A stretch of DNA of 64,000 nucleotides from Sphingopyxis sp. JAI128 (GCF_014207235.1 NZ_JACHDA010000001.1:372001-436000), one strand, 5' to 3'. Positions 42,496 to 53,732 are shown, counted from the stretch's first letter. The notes: generated from the letters alone by a model not told the origin. Numbers and translations: made by a program.

Positions 42496-44127
42496 TCAGA
42501 CCAGTCGGCTCTGTTTCACCGCCGCTTCGATGAAACCCGCGAACAAGGGATGCGGGTCGAACGGCTTCGATTTGAGTTCCGGGTGGAACTGCACCCCGAT
42601 AAACCACGGATGGTCGGGGCGCTCAACGATTTCCGGCAACATGCCGTCGGGCGACATGCCCGAAAAGACAAGCCCACCCTTTTCCAGCCGGTCGCGATAG
42701 GCGCCGTTGACCTCGTAACGGTGGCGGTGCCGCTCGCTGATGTCGTTCGCGCCATAGACGCTCGCGACATGGCTGTTCGGCGACAGCTTCGCTTCATAGG
42801 CGCCGAGCCGCATCGTGCCGCCGAGATCGGTATCGGCGCCACGCTTCTGCAAGCCCTCGGCGCTCATCCATTCGGTGATCATGCCGACGACGGGCTCGTT
42901 CGTCGGACCAAATTCGGTGCTCGACGCCTCGGCGATCCCGCTCGTGTTGCGGGCGGCCTCGATGCAAGCCATCTGCATGCCAAGGCAGATGCCGAAAAAA
43001 GGCACGCCGCGTTCGCGGGCGAAGCGCACGCTCGAAATCTTGCCTTCGGACCCGCGCTCGCCAAAGCCGCCGGGGACGAGGATGCCGTGCATCGGTTCGA
43101 GATTCGCCGCCAGATCCTCGTCGCGCTCGAACATTTCGGCGTCGAGCCAGCGGATATTGACCTTGACCCGGTGCGCCATGCCGCCGTGAACCAGCGCCTC
43201 GTTCAGCGACTTATAGGCATCGGGCAATGACACATATTTGCCGACGACGCCGATCGTGACCTCGCCCTCGGGGTGCTGCTTGCGGTCCATGATGTCGTAC
43301 CAGCGCGACAGGTCGGGTGCGGGCGCGTCGTGGATGCCGAAGGCGCGCAGGACTTCGCTGTCCAGCCCTTCGCCATGATATTGGACAGGCACCGAATAGA
43401 TGCTGTCGGCGTCGAGCGCCGGGATCACCGCTTCCTTGCGGACGTTGCAAAACAGCGCGATCTTCGCGCGCTCGCTCTCGGGCAGCGGCTTTTCGCACCG
43501 GCAAAGCAATATGTCGGGCTGGACGCCGAGCGACGCCAGTTCGCGCACGCTGTGCTGCGTCGGCTTGGTCTTCAGCTCGCCCGCGGCGGCGATATAGGGC
43601 ACCAGCGTGACGTGGACCGAAATGGCGTTTTCGCGCCCCTCCTCGTTCTTGAGCTGGCGGATCGCCTCGATGAAGGGCAGCGATTCGATGTCGCCGACGG
43701 TGCCGCCGATTTCGCACAGCACAAAATCCAGATCGTCGGTTTCGGCGCGCGCAAATTCCTTGATCGCGTCGGTGACGTGCGGGACGACCTGTACCGTTGC
43801 GCCGAGATAGTCGCCGCGGCGTTCCTTGGCGATGATGCCCTGATAGATGCGGCCCGAGGTGACATTGTCGCTCTGGCGCGCGGCAACCCCCGTAAAGCGC
43901 TCGTAATGGCCCAGGTCGAGGTCGGTTTCCGCCCCGTCGTCGGTCACATAGACCTCGCCGTGCTGATAGGGCGACATCGTCCCCGGATCGACGTTGAGGT
44001 AAGGATCGAACTTGCGAATACGGACACGATAGCCACGCGCCTGCAACAAGGCCGCGAGGCTAGCCGCCATCAAACCTTTGCCAAGCGAGGAGACCACGCC
44101 GCCGGTGATAAAAATGAACCGCGCCAT
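42496..44127 (-). CDS. pyrG: CTP synthase
   Basis: 543 residues, normal for PyrG. The N-terminal synthetase domain opens [15 protein letters not shown] and contains the conserved [21 protein letters not shown]. The C-terminal class I glutaminase has nucleophile GICLGMQMA and the His/Glu pair of FHPELKSKP. It aminates UTP to CTP. It follows secG on the same strand, a gene order seen widely in sphingomonads. Confidence 0.97.
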   Translation of the reverse strand: MARFIFITGGVVSSLGKGLMAASLAALLQARGYRVRIRKFDPYLNVDPGTMSPYQHGEVYVTDDGAETDLDLGHYERFTGVAARQSDNVTSGRIYQGIIAKERRGDYLGATVQVVPHVTDAIKEFARAETDDLDFVLCEIGGTVGDIESLPFIEAIRQLKNEEGRENAISVHVTLVPYIAAAGELKTKPTQHSVRELASLGVQPDILLCRCEKPLPESERAKIALFCNVRKEAVIPALDADSIYSVPVQYHGEGLDSEVLRAFGIHDAPAPDLSRWYDIMDRKQHPEGEVTIGVVGKYVSLPDAYKSLNEALVHGGMAHRVKVNIRWLDAEMFERDEDLAANLEPMHGILVPGGFGERGSEGKISSVRFARERGVPFFGICLGMQMACIEAARNTSGIAEASSTEFGPTNEPVVGMITEWMSAEGLQKRGADTDLGGTMRLGAYEAKLSPNSHVASVYGANDISERHRHRYEVNGAYRDRLEKGGLVFSGMSPDGMLPEIVERPDHPWFIGVQFHPELKSKPFDPHPLFAGFIEAAVKQSRLV

Positions 44128-44233
44128 GGGAGGAAAGACTTACTCAACGGGAGGGGGACGGCGCAAGCCGTCGAATCGCACGCACGGAAATTATTTCCGC
44201 GCGCCGGGCTTATGCGGAGGCCGAAGCCGCCGG

Positions 44234-44683
44234 TTATTTCTTGGTGGGGGGCGCCTGCGCGGGAGCCGGGGCGGCTTCCTTGCTTGCCGCCGCTGCGGCG
44301 GCGGCCGCCAACGGATCGTCGCGCGCCGGGATGGCGGGCGCCGCGTCGGCGGGAGCCTCAGGCTGCGCCGGACCGGTCAGCGACGACGCGGGTGCCGCGC
44401 CGCTGGTCTGCGCCGCCTTCGACAGCGACGTGTCGATCGTCGAACCGCCGCGGCCGACCGAGGCCATCGCCGCGAGCAGGATCGAAAGCGCGACGAACGT
44501 CGTCGCGAGGACCGTCGTCGCACGGGTCATGAAATCCGCGGCGCCGCGCGCCGAAAGCAGGCCTGCCGGGCTGCCGCCGACGCCCAGGCCGCCACCTTCC
44601 GATTTCTGCATCAGGATGACGCCGATCATCGTCGCGGCAACGAGCGCCTGGACGACGAGCAGGAAGGTGAACAGATTCGACAT
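44234..44683 (-). CDS. secG: Preprotein translocase subunit SecG
   Basis: 149 residues from the ATG at 44683 (MSNLFTFLLVVQALVAATMIGVILMQ). Two membrane helices are separated by EGGGLGVGGSPAGLLSARGAADF, the SecG signature, and followed by FMTRATTVLATTFVALSILLA. An Ala/Pro-rich C-terminal tail of about 80 residues is longer than in E. coli but usual in sphingomonads. It assists SecYE in protein export. Between tpiA and pyrG on one strand. Confidence 0.93.
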   Translation of the reverse strand: MSNLFTFLLVVQALVAATMIGVILMQKSEGGGLGVGGSPAGLLSARGAADFMTRATTVLATTFVALSILLAAMASVGRGGSTIDTSLSKAAQTSGAAPASSLTGPAQPEAPADAAPAIPARDDPLAAAAAAAASKEAAPAPAQAPPTKK

Positions 44684-44812
44684 TGGATTTTCCCGAACTT
44701 GCGCGACATCACACGGGCCGCGCCCGCGGCGCACATAGAGACGAAGCGGCTGCGCTTCAACCCATACATCGCCGCGCGATGGTCCTCCCTGTCGCGGAGC
44801 GACGGGGCCAGG

Positions 44813-45559
44813 TTAGCCGAACGCCGCCGCCGCTTCGACGATCGGGAGGAATTTCGCCGCCGTCAGGCTCGCCCCTCCGACCAGCGCGCCGTCGACATCG
44901 GCGGCGGCCAGCAATTCGGCCGCATTGTCGCCATTGACCGACCCGCCATAAAGGATGCGCATCGCATCCGCCGCTGCACCGAAGCGATCGGCCAGCGCGC
45001 CGCGGATCGCGCCGTGCATCGCGGCGACGTCGCCTAGCGTGGGCACCAGGCCGGTGCCGATCGCCCAGATCGGTTCATAGGCGATGGCAAGCCGCTGCGG
45101 GTCGAAATTGTCCGGCACCGATCCCGCGATCTGCCCCAGCACATAGTCGATCGCGCCGCCCGATTCGCGCACTTCGCGGGACTCACCGACGCACAGGATG
45201 ACCGACAATCCCGCGGTCAGGCCCGCCTCGGCCTTTGCCCGAACATCGCCGTCGCTCTCGCCGAAGCCTTCGCGCCGTTCGCTGTGTCCGACGATAACAA
45301 CGCTGGCGCCCGCGTCTGCGAGCATCGGCGCGGCGATCGAGCCGGTGAAGGCGCCCGATGCGGCGCGATGGCAATCCTGCCCGCCGACCACGGCCCCCGG
45401 CACCACGGCCATCGCGCCCAGCAGCGTGAACGGCGGGCAAAGCGCGACATCGACGGCGGGATGCCCGGCAGCGCCCGCAAAAATCGCCCGCGCGTCGACG
45501 ATCGCTGCCGACAGGCCGTTCATCTTCCAATTGCCCACCACATATTTGCGCCGTGCCAT
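44813..45559 (-). CDS. tpiA: Triose-phosphate isomerase
   Basis: 248 residues from the ATG at 45559. NWKMNG at the N-terminus, catalytic His in IVGHSERR, catalytic Glu in AYEPIWAIGTG, and LYGGSVNGDNA with the phosphate-binding loop are all present. It interconverts dihydroxyacetone phosphate and glyceraldehyde-3-phosphate. The frame is open to 45643 but the N-terminal motif fixes the start. Divergent from the PpiD-like gene. Confidence 0.96.
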   Translation of the reverse strand: MARRKYVVGNWKMNGLSAAIVDARAIFAGAAGHPAVDVALCPPFTLLGAMAVVPGAVVGGQDCHRAASGAFTGSIAAPMLADAGASVVIVGHSERREGFGESDGDVRAKAEAGLTAGLSVILCVGESREVRESGGAIDYVLGQIAGSVPDNFDPQRLAIAYEPIWAIGTGLVPTLGDVAAMHGAIRGALADRFGAAADAMRILYGGSVNGDNAAELLAAADVDGALVGGASLTAAKFLPIVEAAAAFG

Positions 45560-45741
45560 TGCCCCGTCTCTCCCGCTGTCTGAACCGATGCCCCGTGCCC
45601 TAGCGGCCCGCGGGGGCGATAGGCAAGCCGCGTCGGTCGGCACGAAAAGCCCCTTTCCAGCCTTGATGCAGCCCCGCCTCCCGCCTAAAGCAACGCCCGA
45701 ACGCGCCCGAACAAGCGCCTTGCCGAAAGAACGCCCGTTTC

Positions 45742-47688
45742 ATGATTACCGCCATTCGCGCCATGTTTTCCTCGACGATCGGCAAATTCCTTGCCCTCGC
45801 CTTCGTCGTCCTTGTCGGGCTTGCCTTTGCGCTCAGCGACGTGACCGGCAATTCCACCTTTGGCGGGCTCGGCGGCGCCAATGTCGCCGAAGTCGGCAGC
45901 GAGGCCATCGGGGTCGGCGAACTGCGCGACCGCGCGCGTCTCGCCTACGACCAGGCGCGGCAGCAACAGCCAGGGCTGACGATGGCGGCCTTCGTCGAAT
46001 CGGGGGGCCTCGACCAGGTGCTCGACCAGCTCGTCGAGGGGCTCGCCTTCGAACAGTTCGCCAGAGAGATGGGCTTCGGCGTCAGCAAGCGCCTCGTCGA
46101 TGGTCGCATCGCCGACGTGCCCGCCTTCGCCGGCGTCGCGGGGTCCTTCGACCAAAAGGTGTTCGAGAACTCCCTGCGCCAGAACGGCATCAACGAAGCC
46201 CAGTTCCGCCGCGAAATGCGCCAGCAGCTGCTGCTCGAACAACTCGCCGCGCCGATCGCATCGATGCCGCGGATCGCGCCGGGTATGGCGCGGCCCTATG
46301 CCGCGCTTCTGCTCGAACAGCGCCGCGGGCAGGCCGCCTTCATCCCGTCCAGCCCCTTTGCACCGACTGCCGACCCCGGCGATGCCGCGCTCCGGACATA
46401 TCTGTCGCAGAACAAGGCCAAATTCACCGTGCCCGAGCGCCGCGTGATCCAATATGCAGTGTTCGATCGCGACGCGGTTCCCGTTCCTGCCGTCACCGAC
46501 GCCGAAATCGCAAAGATATACAAGGACAATGCCGCGCAGTTCGCCGCCAGCGAGACACGCCGCTTCGCGCAGGTGATCGTCCCCGATCAGGCGGCTGCCA
46601 ACGCCCTCGCCGCCAAGGTTCGCGGCGGGACGTCGCTCGCCGCCGCCGCGCAGGCGGCAGGCCTCTCGGCTTCGACCACCGGCGACCTCACCCAGTCGGC
46701 CTATGCCGCGACCAGCAGCGCCGCCGCGGCCAAGGCGGCCTTCGCCGCGAAACGCGGCGACGTCGTCGGGCCCTTGCAGACCGGGCTCGGCTGGACCGTC
46801 ACGCGCGTCGATGACGTTACCGCAAAGCCCGCGCGCGACCTCGCCGCGGCGACTCCCGAAATCCGCGCCGAACTCGCCAAGAACAAGGCGAACGAGGCGA
46901 TCGTCGATTATTACAACAGCCTGCAGGACGCGGTGAACGGCGGCGCGTCGATCGAGGAGATCGCCGCCGACCGCAAGCTGCAGATCGTCGAAACGCCGGC
47001 GATCCTGCCGAGTGGCCGCGCGCCTGGCCAGCCCGGCTACACGATGGCGCCCGAACTCGCGCCGCTCGTCGCGCAGGCCTTCCAGGCGGCGGGCGAAGGC
47101 GAAAGTCATATCGCGACGCTCGTCGAGAATGAAAAATTCGCCGTCTATGCGGTGAAATCGATCGCCGAAGCCGCGCCGCCGCCCTTCGCGCAGATCCGCG
47201 GCGACCTGCTTTCCGAATGGCGCTTTGCCGAGGGGCAAAAGGTCGCCCGCGACAAGGCGCGCGCGATTACCAAGGCGGTCGAGGGCGGCAAGAGCCTTGC
47301 CGCGGCGGTCGCCGCCGCCGGCCCGAACATCGGCAGCGTCCAGTCGATCGGCGGGCGACGTGCCGAGCTCGGCGCCAACGGCCAGCCGGTCCCGCCCGAA
47401 CTCGCGCTCCTCTTCTCGATGGCGGAGGGCAGCGTGAAAACGCTCGAAATCCCGGGCAATCGCGGCTGGATGGTCATCGCGCTGGGCGAGGTGCAGCGTC
47501 CCGATCCGAAATCGATCGACCCGGCCCGCGTCGCCGCGATCGCGCAGCCGCTCGCCCCCGCCTTCGGTAACGAACTCGTCGGACAGCTCGCCGCCGAGGC
47601 GAAGCGCCGCGCCGGGGTGAAGATCAACAAAAAGCTCGTCGACCAGCTCCGCGCCGAACTCACCGGCAACGCGCCGGTCGTCGAATAG
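45742..47688 (+). CDS. ppiD: PpiD-like periplasmic folding factor (SurA_N and PpiC domains)
   Basis: 648 residues. A single N-terminal membrane anchor (IGKFLALAFVVLVGLAFAL) is followed by a SurA_N-type helical domain and a parvulin PPIase-like domain around residues 270-360. A second helical domain lies towards the C-terminus. This is the architecture of PpiD, an inner-membrane-anchored chaperone acting on exported proteins. The gene is directly upstream of trpE (7-nt gap), a conserved neighbourhood in sphingomonads. Confidence 0.9.
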   Translation: MITAIRAMFSSTIGKFLALAFVVLVGLAFALSDVTGNSTFGGLGGANVAEVGSEAIGVGELRDRARLAYDQARQQQPGLTMAAFVESGGLDQVLDQLVEGLAFEQFAREMGFGVSKRLVDGRIADVPAFAGVAGSFDQKVFENSLRQNGINEAQFRREMRQQLLLEQLAAPIASMPRIAPGMARPYAALLLEQRRGQAAFIPSSPFAPTADPGDAALRTYLSQNKAKFTVPERRVIQYAVFDRDAVPVPAVTDAEIAKIYKDNAAQFAASETRRFAQVIVPDQAAANALAAKVRGGTSLAAAAQAAGLSASTTGDLTQSAYAATSSAAAAKAAFAAKRGDVVGPLQTGLGWTVTRVDDVTAKPARDLAAATPEIRAELAKNKANEAIVDYYNSLQDAVNGGASIEEIAADRKLQIVETPAILPSGRAPGQPGYTMAPELAPLVAQAFQAAGEGESHIATLVENEKFAVYAVKSIAEAAPPPFAQIRGDLLSEWRFAEGQKVARDKARAITKAVEGGKSLAAAVAAAGPNIGSVQSIGGRRAELGANGQPVPPELALLFSMAEGSVKTLEIPGNRGWMVIALGEVQRPDPKSIDPARVAAIAQPLAPAFGNELVGQLAAEAKRRAGVKINKKLVDQLRAELTGNAPVVE

Positions 47689-47695
47689 TCCTCCG

Positions 47696-49213
47696 GTGAC
47701 GCTCGAGGGCAAGGCCGCCGCGCTCGAAGCGCTGGCCGGGGGGCGCGGCGCGGTCGTCTGGCAACGGCTGATTGCCGATGTCGAAACCCCCGTTTCGGCG
47801 GCGCTCAAGCTGATCGAACCGGGGCGCGGCGACTGGGTGCTCGAATCGGTCGAAAGCGGCGAGACACGCGGACGCTACAGCCTGATCGGGCTCGACCCCG
47901 ATTTGCTCTTCGAGGTGAAGGGCGAGGCCGCGCGCATCAACCGCGACTGGCGCCGCGACCGCGAGGCATTTCGGCCGCTCGAAACCGGCGCGCTCCAGGC
48001 GCTGCGCGACCTTGTCGCCGAATGCCGCTTCGATGTTCCCGAAGGCCTGCCCAAGGCGCTCGCGACGCTCGTCGGCTTCTTCGCCTATGAAACGATCGGC
48101 CTCGTCGAACGCATCGCGCGGGCGCCGGGCGCGGGTCTCGGCTTGCCCGACATGATCTTCGTGCGCCCGACGACGATCCTCGTCTTCGACCGGCTGGCCG
48201 ACGAACTCTTCCTCATCGCGCCGATCTGGCCCGATGCGGCCGGCGCGATTGACCGGATGATCGAGGCGGCGCAGGACCGGATCGAAAGCATCGCCGCGCG
48301 CCTGTCGAGCGCCAGCGCGCACGCCGACCGCGCCGCGACCGACGCGCTGCCCGTCGATATCGCGGCCAACCCCGCGACGCCTCCCGAGCGCTTCGCCGAA
48401 ATGGTGGGGGCGGCAAAGGACTATATCGCCGCGGGCGACATTTTTCAGGTCGTGCTCTCGCAGCGCTTCTCGACCCCGTTCGGCCTGCCCCCCTTCGACC
48501 TTTATCGCGCGCTACGCCGCGTGAACCCCTCGCCCTTCCTCTATTTCCTCGACCTTCCGGGCTTCGCGCTGATCGGCTCGTCGCCCGAAATCCTCGTCCG
48601 GGTGCGCGACGGCGAAATCACGATCCGCCCCATCGCCGGCACGCGCCCGCGCGGCCGCACGAGCGCCGAGGATGTCGAAAATCGCGACAGCCTGCTCGCC
48701 GATCCGAAGGAACGCGCCGAGCATCTGATGCTGCTCGACCTCGGCCGCAACGACGTCGGGCGCGCGGCCATCGGCGGAAGCGTGACCGTCACCGACAGCT
48801 ATACGGTCGAATTTTACAGCCACGTCATGCACATCGTGTCCAACGTCATCGGCCGCGTCGCGCCGGGCAAGGACGCGATCGACGCCCTGTTCGCGGGTTT
48901 CCCGGCGGGGACGGTCAGCGGCGCCCCGAAAGTGCGCGCGTGCCAGATCATCGCCGAACTCGAAGCCGACGCACGCGGGCCTTATGCGGGCGGCGTCGGC
49001 TATTTCGCCCCCGACGGCAATATGGATAGCTGCATCGTGCTGCGCACCGCGATCGTCAAGGATGGCGAAATGCACGTCCAGGCCGGCGCGGGCATCGTCG
49101 CCGACAGCGACCCCGCCTATGAACAACGCGAATGCGAAGCCAAGGCCGGCGCGCTCTTCGCCGCCGCGCGCGAAGCCGTCCGGCTCGCGGGCACGCCGGG
49201 ATATGGGCAGTAA
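47696..49213 (+). CDS. trpE: Anthranilate synthase component I
   Basis: 505 residues on a GTG start at 47696. The chorismate-binding domain has FQVVLSQRF, NPSPFLYFLDLPGFALIGSSPE, PIAGTRPRGRT, HLMLLDLGRNDVGR and the GAPKVRACQIIAELE segment. It makes anthranilate from chorismate with ammonia from TrpG. No leader peptide or trp attenuator is visible, and the gene follows ppiD closely. Confidence 0.96.
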   Translation: MTLEGKAAALEALAGGRGAVVWQRLIADVETPVSAALKLIEPGRGDWVLESVESGETRGRYSLIGLDPDLLFEVKGEAARINRDWRRDREAFRPLETGALQALRDLVAECRFDVPEGLPKALATLVGFFAYETIGLVERIARAPGAGLGLPDMIFVRPTTILVFDRLADELFLIAPIWPDAAGAIDRMIEAAQDRIESIAARLSSASAHADRAATDALPVDIAANPATPPERFAEMVGAAKDYIAAGDIFQVVLSQRFSTPFGLPPFDLYRALRRVNPSPFLYFLDLPGFALIGSSPEILVRVRDGEITIRPIAGTRPRGRTSAEDVENRDSLLADPKERAEHLMLLDLGRNDVGRAAIGGSVTVTDSYTVEFYSHVMHIVSNVIGRVAPGKDAIDALFAGFPAGTVSGAPKVRACQIIAELEADARGPYAGGVGYFAPDGNMDSCIVLRTAIVKDGEMHVQAGAGIVADSDPAYEQRECEAKAGALFAAAREAVRLAGTPGYGQ

Positions 49214-49282
49214 CAGCTGCGCTTGGCGGGCGAAAAGCTTCTATCCCTTCCCCCACTGCACCAAAATCGTTACGGCCCGATC

Positions 49283-49873
49283 ATGATCCTCGTCATCGAC
49301 AATTATGACAGCTTCACCTTCAACCTCGTTCATTATCTGATCGAGCTGGGCGCCGATGTGCGCGTCGAACGCAACGATGCGCTCACTGCCGCCGAAGCCC
49401 TCGCGACCGGCGCCGATGCGATCCTCATCTCGCCCGGTCCCTGCACCCCCAACGAAGCGGGCATCAGCCTCGACCTCGTCGCCGCATGCGCCGACGCGCG
49501 CCGCCCGCTGCTCGGCGTGTGCCTCGGCCATCAGGCGATCGGGCAGCATTTCGGCGGCACCGTCCAGCGTGGGCATTTGATGCACGGCAAGACCTCGCCG
49601 GTCTGTCATGACAATAGCGGGCTCTATGCCGGCCTGCCCTCGCCCTTCCAGGCGACGCGCTATCACAGCTTGGAAGTCGTCGACATTCCCGCGCATCTCG
49701 TGATCAACGCAACCAGCGACGACGGTGCGGTGATGGGCTTCCGCCACGCGGACCTTCCGATCCACGGCGTGCAATTCCATCCCGAAAGCATCGCGACCGA
49801 ACATGGCCATGCGATGCTCGCCAATTTCCTGGAAATCGCGGGGTTGCCGGTCGGCGAACGGAAGGCGGCATGA
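49283..49873 (+). CDS. trpG: Anthranilate synthase component II (glutamine amidotransferase)
   Basis: 196 residues from ATG 49283 (ILVIDNYDSFTFNLVHYL). Class I amidotransferase with nucleophile GVCLGHQAIGQ and the catalytic pair in VQFHPESI. It supplies ammonia to TrpE; the dimer could also serve para-aminobenzoate synthesis. Its stop overlaps the trpD start (ATGA). Confidence 0.95.
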   Translation: MILVIDNYDSFTFNLVHYLIELGADVRVERNDALTAAEALATGADAILISPGPCTPNEAGISLDLVAACADARRPLLGVCLGHQAIGQHFGGTVQRGHLMHGKTSPVCHDNSGLYAGLPSPFQATRYHSLEVVDIPAHLVINATSDDGAVMGFRHADLPIHGVQFHPESIATEHGHAMLANFLEIAGLPVGERKAA

Positions 49874-50868
49874 GCCGTTTCGGCCCGTTTCCCGACCCGT
49901 CCGACCTGCTCGCGGACGACGAGGCGGCGCATGCCTTTGCGACGATGCTCGACGGCGGCGCCGACGACGAACAGATTGCGGCCTTTCTCGCGGCCCTGTC
50001 CGATCGCGGCGAAACGATGGTCGAAATCGCCGCCGCGGCGCAGGCGATGCGCGACCGGCTGATCCCCATCGACGCCCCCGCGGGCGCGATCGACGTCTGC
50101 GGGACCGGCGGCGACGGCCACCACACGCTCAACGTCTCGACCGCCGTCTCGATCGTCGTCGCGGCGTGCGAGGTTCCGGTCGCAAAGCATGGAAATCGGG
50201 CGGCTTCGTCCAAATCGGGTGCCGCCGATACGCTCGAAGTGCTCGGGCTCGATCTCGATCGCGCGTCGCACATGGCCGAGGCGCAGCTCGCCGACCTCGG
50301 CATCTGCTTCCTCTTCGCCGCGCATCATCATCCGGCGATGAAGCGCATCATGCCGATCCGCAAGGCGCTCGGTCGCCGCACGATCTTCAACTTGATGGGT
50401 CCGCTCGCCAATCCCGCACGCGTCACGCGCCAGCTGATCGGCATCGCGCGTCCCGCCTATGTCCCCGTCTATGCCGAGGCGCTGCACCGGCTCGGCACCG
50501 ACCATTCGCGCGTTATTTCGGGCGACGAAGGGCTCGACGAGCTGTCGCTCGCCGGCGGTAACGAGGTTGCGATCGTCATGCCCGAGGGCGTCCGTATGCA
50601 GCGCAGTCACGCCGCCGACGCCGGTCTCCCGACGCGGCCGCTCGAGGAAATCCGTGGCGGCGATGCGGCCTATAACGCCAAGGCGCTGCGCGCGCTCCTC
50701 CAGGGCGAACCCGGCGCCTATCGCGACGCCGTGCTCTACAACGCCGGCGAAGCGCTTGTCGTAGCCGGCGCCGCCGGCACGCTCGTCGAAGGCGTCGAGG
50801 AAGCCGCCGAAGCGATCGACAAGGGCCTTGCCAACGCGCTGCTCGATTGCTGGATCGCCTATAAATGA
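49870..50868 (+). CDS. trpD: Anthranilate phosphoribosyltransferase
   Basis: 332 residues. PRPP-binding [15 protein letters not shown], the [18 protein letters not shown] substrate loop, and [19 protein letters not shown] are all intact. It attaches phosphoribosyl to anthranilate. Overlaps trpG before and trpC after by 4 nt each. Confidence 0.96.
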   Translation: MSRFGPFPDPSDLLADDEAAHAFATMLDGGADDEQIAAFLAALSDRGETMVEIAAAAQAMRDRLIPIDAPAGAIDVCGTGGDGHHTLNVSTAVSIVVAACEVPVAKHGNRAASSKSGAADTLEVLGLDLDRASHMAEAQLADLGICFLFAAHHHPAMKRIMPIRKALGRRTIFNLMGPLANPARVTRQLIGIARPAYVPVYAEALHRLGTDHSRVISGDEGLDELSLAGGNEVAIVMPEGVRMQRSHAADAGLPTRPLEEIRGGDAAYNAKALRALLQGEPGAYRDAVLYNAGEALVVAGAAGTLVEGVEEAAEAIDKGLANALLDCWIAYK

Positions 50869-51650
50869 ACAAGCTCACGCAAATCCTCGCCACCAAGGCC
50901 GAAGAGGTCGCCGCGCGCCGGACGATCCGCTCGCTGTCCGAGCTCGATGCGATCGACGCCGGCCCGGCGCGCGGTTTCCACAAGGCGCTTCGGGCGAAGA
51001 TCGACGCCGGCCAGTTTGCGCTGATCGCCGAAATCAAGAAAGCATCGCCTTCCAAGGGACTGATTCGCGACGTTTTTGATCCCGCAGACCATGCCCGCGC
51101 TTACACCGCGGGCGGCGCGGCCTGCCTGTCGGTCCTGACAGACGCGCCCTATTTCCAGGGGCATGAGGACTATCTCGTCGCCGCACGCGCGGCGTGCCCG
51201 CTCCCCGCGCTGCGCAAGGATTTCATGGTCGACCCCTGGCAGGTCGCCGAAGCGCGCGCGATCGGCGCCGACGCGATCCTGATCATCGTCGCCGCACTCG
51301 AAGACGGCGCGATGCGCGAGATCGAGGCCGCCGCCTTCGAACGCGGCATGGACGTGCTCGTCGAAGTGCATGACGAAGCCGAACTCGACCGCGCGCTCAC
51401 GCAGCTCCAATCGCGCCTGATCGGCGTCAACAACCGCGATTTGCGCACCTTCGAAACCGACCTAGCGGTCACCGAACGCCTCGCGAAGCTGGTCCCGCCG
51501 GGCACATTGCTCGTCGGCGAAAGCGGCATCGCCACCCACGCCGACTGCCTGCGACTGGCCGAAAGCGGCGTCAAAACCTTCCTCGTCGGCGAAAGCCTGA
51601 TGCGCCAGGACGACGTCACGGCGGCAACGAAAGCACTGCTGGAGGGCTGA
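50865..51650 (+). CDS. trpC: Indole-3-glycerol-phosphate synthase
   Basis: 261-residue TIM barrel. Catalytic lysines and glutamates lie in [27 protein letters not shown] and [13 protein letters not shown], with [12 protein letters not shown] near the end. It is monofunctional, without a fused TrpF domain. It closes the trpEGDC cluster; trpF, trpB and trpA are elsewhere. Confidence 0.96.
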   Translation: MNKLTQILATKAEEVAARRTIRSLSELDAIDAGPARGFHKALRAKIDAGQFALIAEIKKASPSKGLIRDVFDPADHARAYTAGGAACLSVLTDAPYFQGHEDYLVAARAACPLPALRKDFMVDPWQVAEARAIGADAILIIVAALEDGAMREIEAAAFERGMDVLVEVHDEAELDRALTQLQSRLIGVNNRDLRTFETDLAVTERLAKLVPPGTLLVGESGIATHADCLRLAESGVKTFLVGESLMRQDDVTAATKALLEG

Positions 51651-51682
51651 CGGCGGGTTTTAGGGTGATGGGCTGCCATCTC

Positions 51683-51769
51683 GTGAACCCCGGCGAAAGC
51701 CGGGGTCCAGTGCGGAAAAATGCAAACTTGGTATGGGAGTTCTGGGCCCCGGCTTTCGCCGGGGTTCAC
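51683..51769. repeat. Perfect 23-bp inverted repeat (GCGAAAGCCGGGG family)
   Basis: Arms GTGAACCCCGGCGAAAGCC(GGGG) at 51683-51705 and its exact complement at 51747-51769 flank 41 bp. It lies 32 bp after trpC and may fold into a long hairpin in the trp mRNA. Confidence 0.7.
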
Positions 51770-51892
51770 ATTTCTACCGGCCGCCTTCGGTCGGACGACG
51801 AACCTCTCTGTCCGTTCGTGTCGAGCAAAGTCGAGACACCCGCCGACGCGACGCCTGACCCGAGGGGCATCTCGACTTCGCGCGATGTGAAC

Positions 51893-52003
51893 GGGTCCGC
51901 CGCGCAGCGGTGGCGGAGGGGCCGCGAGCTCGCGCGATCGGCCCCTCCGTCAGCCCTTCGTGATGCCACCTCCCCAATGCTGCGCCACAGGGAAGATCGA
52001 ACG
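51893..52003. repeat. REP-like palindromic repeat (GGCGGAGGGG family)
   Basis: GGCGGAGGGGCC...GGCCCCTCCGTC hairpin and flanking GCAGCGGTGG/CCACCTCCCC-type arms. It lies between trpC and moaC, beside the preceding inverted repeat, and is related to the elements at 25921 and 59555. Confidence 0.55.
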
Positions 52004-52071
52004 GCAGCTTCCGGTCACCGAACCACCATCCCCCTTGCCTTTCCCGCCCCGCATTGCTTCCCTGCCCGCGC

Positions 52072-52545
52072 ATGACATTCAAACCGACTCACCTCGACGA
52101 AACCGGCGCCGCACATATGGTCGATGTCGGCGCCAAACCCGCGACGCAGCGCCGCGCGGTCGCCGCCGGCCGCATCATCATGTCGCCCGAAGCGCTCGAC
52201 GCGATCCGCAGCGGCAATGCGCCCAAGGGCGACGTCCTTTCGACCGCACGCATTGCGGGCATCATGGGCGCCAAGCGTACCGCCGACCTCATCCCGCTCT
52301 GTCACCCGCTCGCGCTGACCAAGGTCAGCGTCGACTTTACCTGGGAAGACAATGGCATATCGGTCGAGGCCGTCGCGCAGACGACGGGGCAGACCGGGGT
52401 AGAGATGGAGGCACTCACCGCCGCCTCGGTCGCGCTCCTCACCCTCTATGACATGGCGAAAGCGCTCGACCGCGCGATGATCCTTGGCGACATCCGCCTC
52501 CTCGAAAAGAGCGGCGGGCGCTCGGGCGACTGGCGCGCCCAATGA
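52072..52545 (+). CDS. moaC: Cyclic pyranopterin monophosphate synthase
   Basis: 157 residues from ATG 52072 (frame open to 52054). Family motifs [32 protein letters not shown] and [25 protein letters not shown] with the KxxD-type catalytic region. It makes the pterin ring of molybdenum cofactor. Its stop overlaps the moeA start (ATGA). Confidence 0.96.
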   Translation: MTFKPTHLDETGAAHMVDVGAKPATQRRAVAAGRIIMSPEALDAIRSGNAPKGDVLSTARIAGIMGAKRTADLIPLCHPLALTKVSVDFTWEDNGISVEAVAQTTGQTGVEMEALTAASVALLTLYDMAKALDRAMILGDIRLLEKSGGRSGDWRAQ

Positions 52546-53732
52546 ACGGCCTGCTGCCGGTCGAGGACGCGCAGGCGCGGCTGCTTGCGCTTCGCCAACC
52601 GCTTGGAAGCGAGAATATCGCCTTTTCCGAATCGCTTGGCCGTCATCTTTCGCGCGATCTCGTCGCGCTGCGCGACCAGCCCGCCGCGCCTCTCTCCGCA
52701 ATGGACGGTTATGCGATCCGCTTCGACGACCTGCCCGGCCCGTGGACGGTTACCGGCGAAAGCGCCGCCGGCGCGGCGCCCGACCGCAGCGTGGGACCCG
52801 GCGAGGCGATGCGTATCTTCACCGGCGCGCTGCTTCCCCCCGGCGCCGACACGGTTGTCGTTCAGGAGGATGTCGCGCGCGAGGGCGACAGGGTGACGCT
52901 GACGCGGGATGCCCCCGGCGCGCGCGGCCGCCACATCCGGGCCTGCGCGGCCGATTTCGCCGCCGGCGACCGCCTTCTCGCCGCGGGCACGCGCCTGACG
53001 CCCGGTGCCATCGCCGCCGCGGCGATGAGCGGTGCGGGCGAACTTGCCGTCGGGCGCCGGCCGCGCGTCGCGATCGTCACGACCGGCGACGAACTTGTGC
53101 CGCCCGGGCACCCGCTCGCACCCGGCCAGATCCCCGAGAGCAACGGCGCCATGCTCGCAGCGATACTCGCGGGCGAGGCCGAAGCGCCGGTCCTCGCGCA
53201 TCACCTTCCCGACGATCGCGCAAAACTTGCCAGCGCATTCAAGGAGTTGGCGCGACGTCACGACGTCATCGTCACCGTCGGCGGCGCCTCGGTCGGCGAT
53301 CACGACCATGTCCGCGGTGCGCTGGACGATGCCGGCGGGCGGCTCGATTTCTGGAAGATCGCGATGAAGCCCGGCAAGCCGCTGATCGCCGGCACGCTCG
53401 GCCACGCGGTGCTGCTCGGCCTGCCCGGCAACCCCTCGTCGGCGTTCGTCACCGCGACCCTGTTCCTGCTGCCGCTCGTCCGCCATCTCGGGGGGGCAAG
53501 CGGTCCTTTACCCCCCGTACACCAAGCCCCCCTCGCCTCGCCGCTCGACGCAGGCGGGACGCGCCGCGACTATCTCCGCGCGCGCTTGGAAAATGGCAGG
53601 CTGGTGCCGATGATCGGGCAGGAGAGCGGACGCACCCTTCCGCTGGCCTCGGCCAACGCCCTCTTGATCCGCGATATCGGGGCCTCCGCGCGCGATCGTG
53701 GCGAAATGGCGGATTATATCGTCGTCGCTTGA
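52542..53732 (+). CDS. moeA: Molybdopterin molybdenumtransferase
   Basis: 396 residues. [11 protein letters not shown] near residue 50, the MPT-binding domain with [11 protein letters not shown] and [41 protein letters not shown], and the C-terminal barrel. It inserts molybdate into molybdopterin-AMP. Coupled to moaC. Confidence 0.95.
   Translation: MNGLLPVEDAQARLLALRQPLGSENIAFSESLGRHLSRDLVALRDQPAAPLSAMDGYAIRFDDLPGPWTVTGESAAGAAPDRSVGPGEAMRIFTGALLPPGADTVVVQEDVAREGDRVTLTRDAPGARGRHIRACAADFAAGDRLLAAGTRLTPGAIAAAAMSGAGELAVGRRPRVAIVTTGDELVPPGHPLAPGQIPESNGAMLAAILAGEAEAPVLAHHLPDDRAKLASAFKELARRHDVIVTVGGASVGDHDHVRGALDDAGGRLDFWKIAMKPGKPLIAGTLGHAVLLGLPGNPSSAFVTATLFLLPLVRHLGGASGPLPPVHQAPLASPLDAGGTRRDYLRARLENGRLVPMIGQESGRTLPLASANALLIRDIGASARDRGEMADYIVVA

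Noticed and set aside
44185-44199. CGGAAAT-T-ATTTCCG palindrome between secG and pyrG
   Set aside because: A short symmetric hairpin with no T-run and no evident regulator; it is not enough to call an operator.
45685-47808. 707-codon minus-strand open frame opposite the PpiD-like gene
   Set aside because: Antisense of a GC-rich gene with strong codon bias; it shows no domain.
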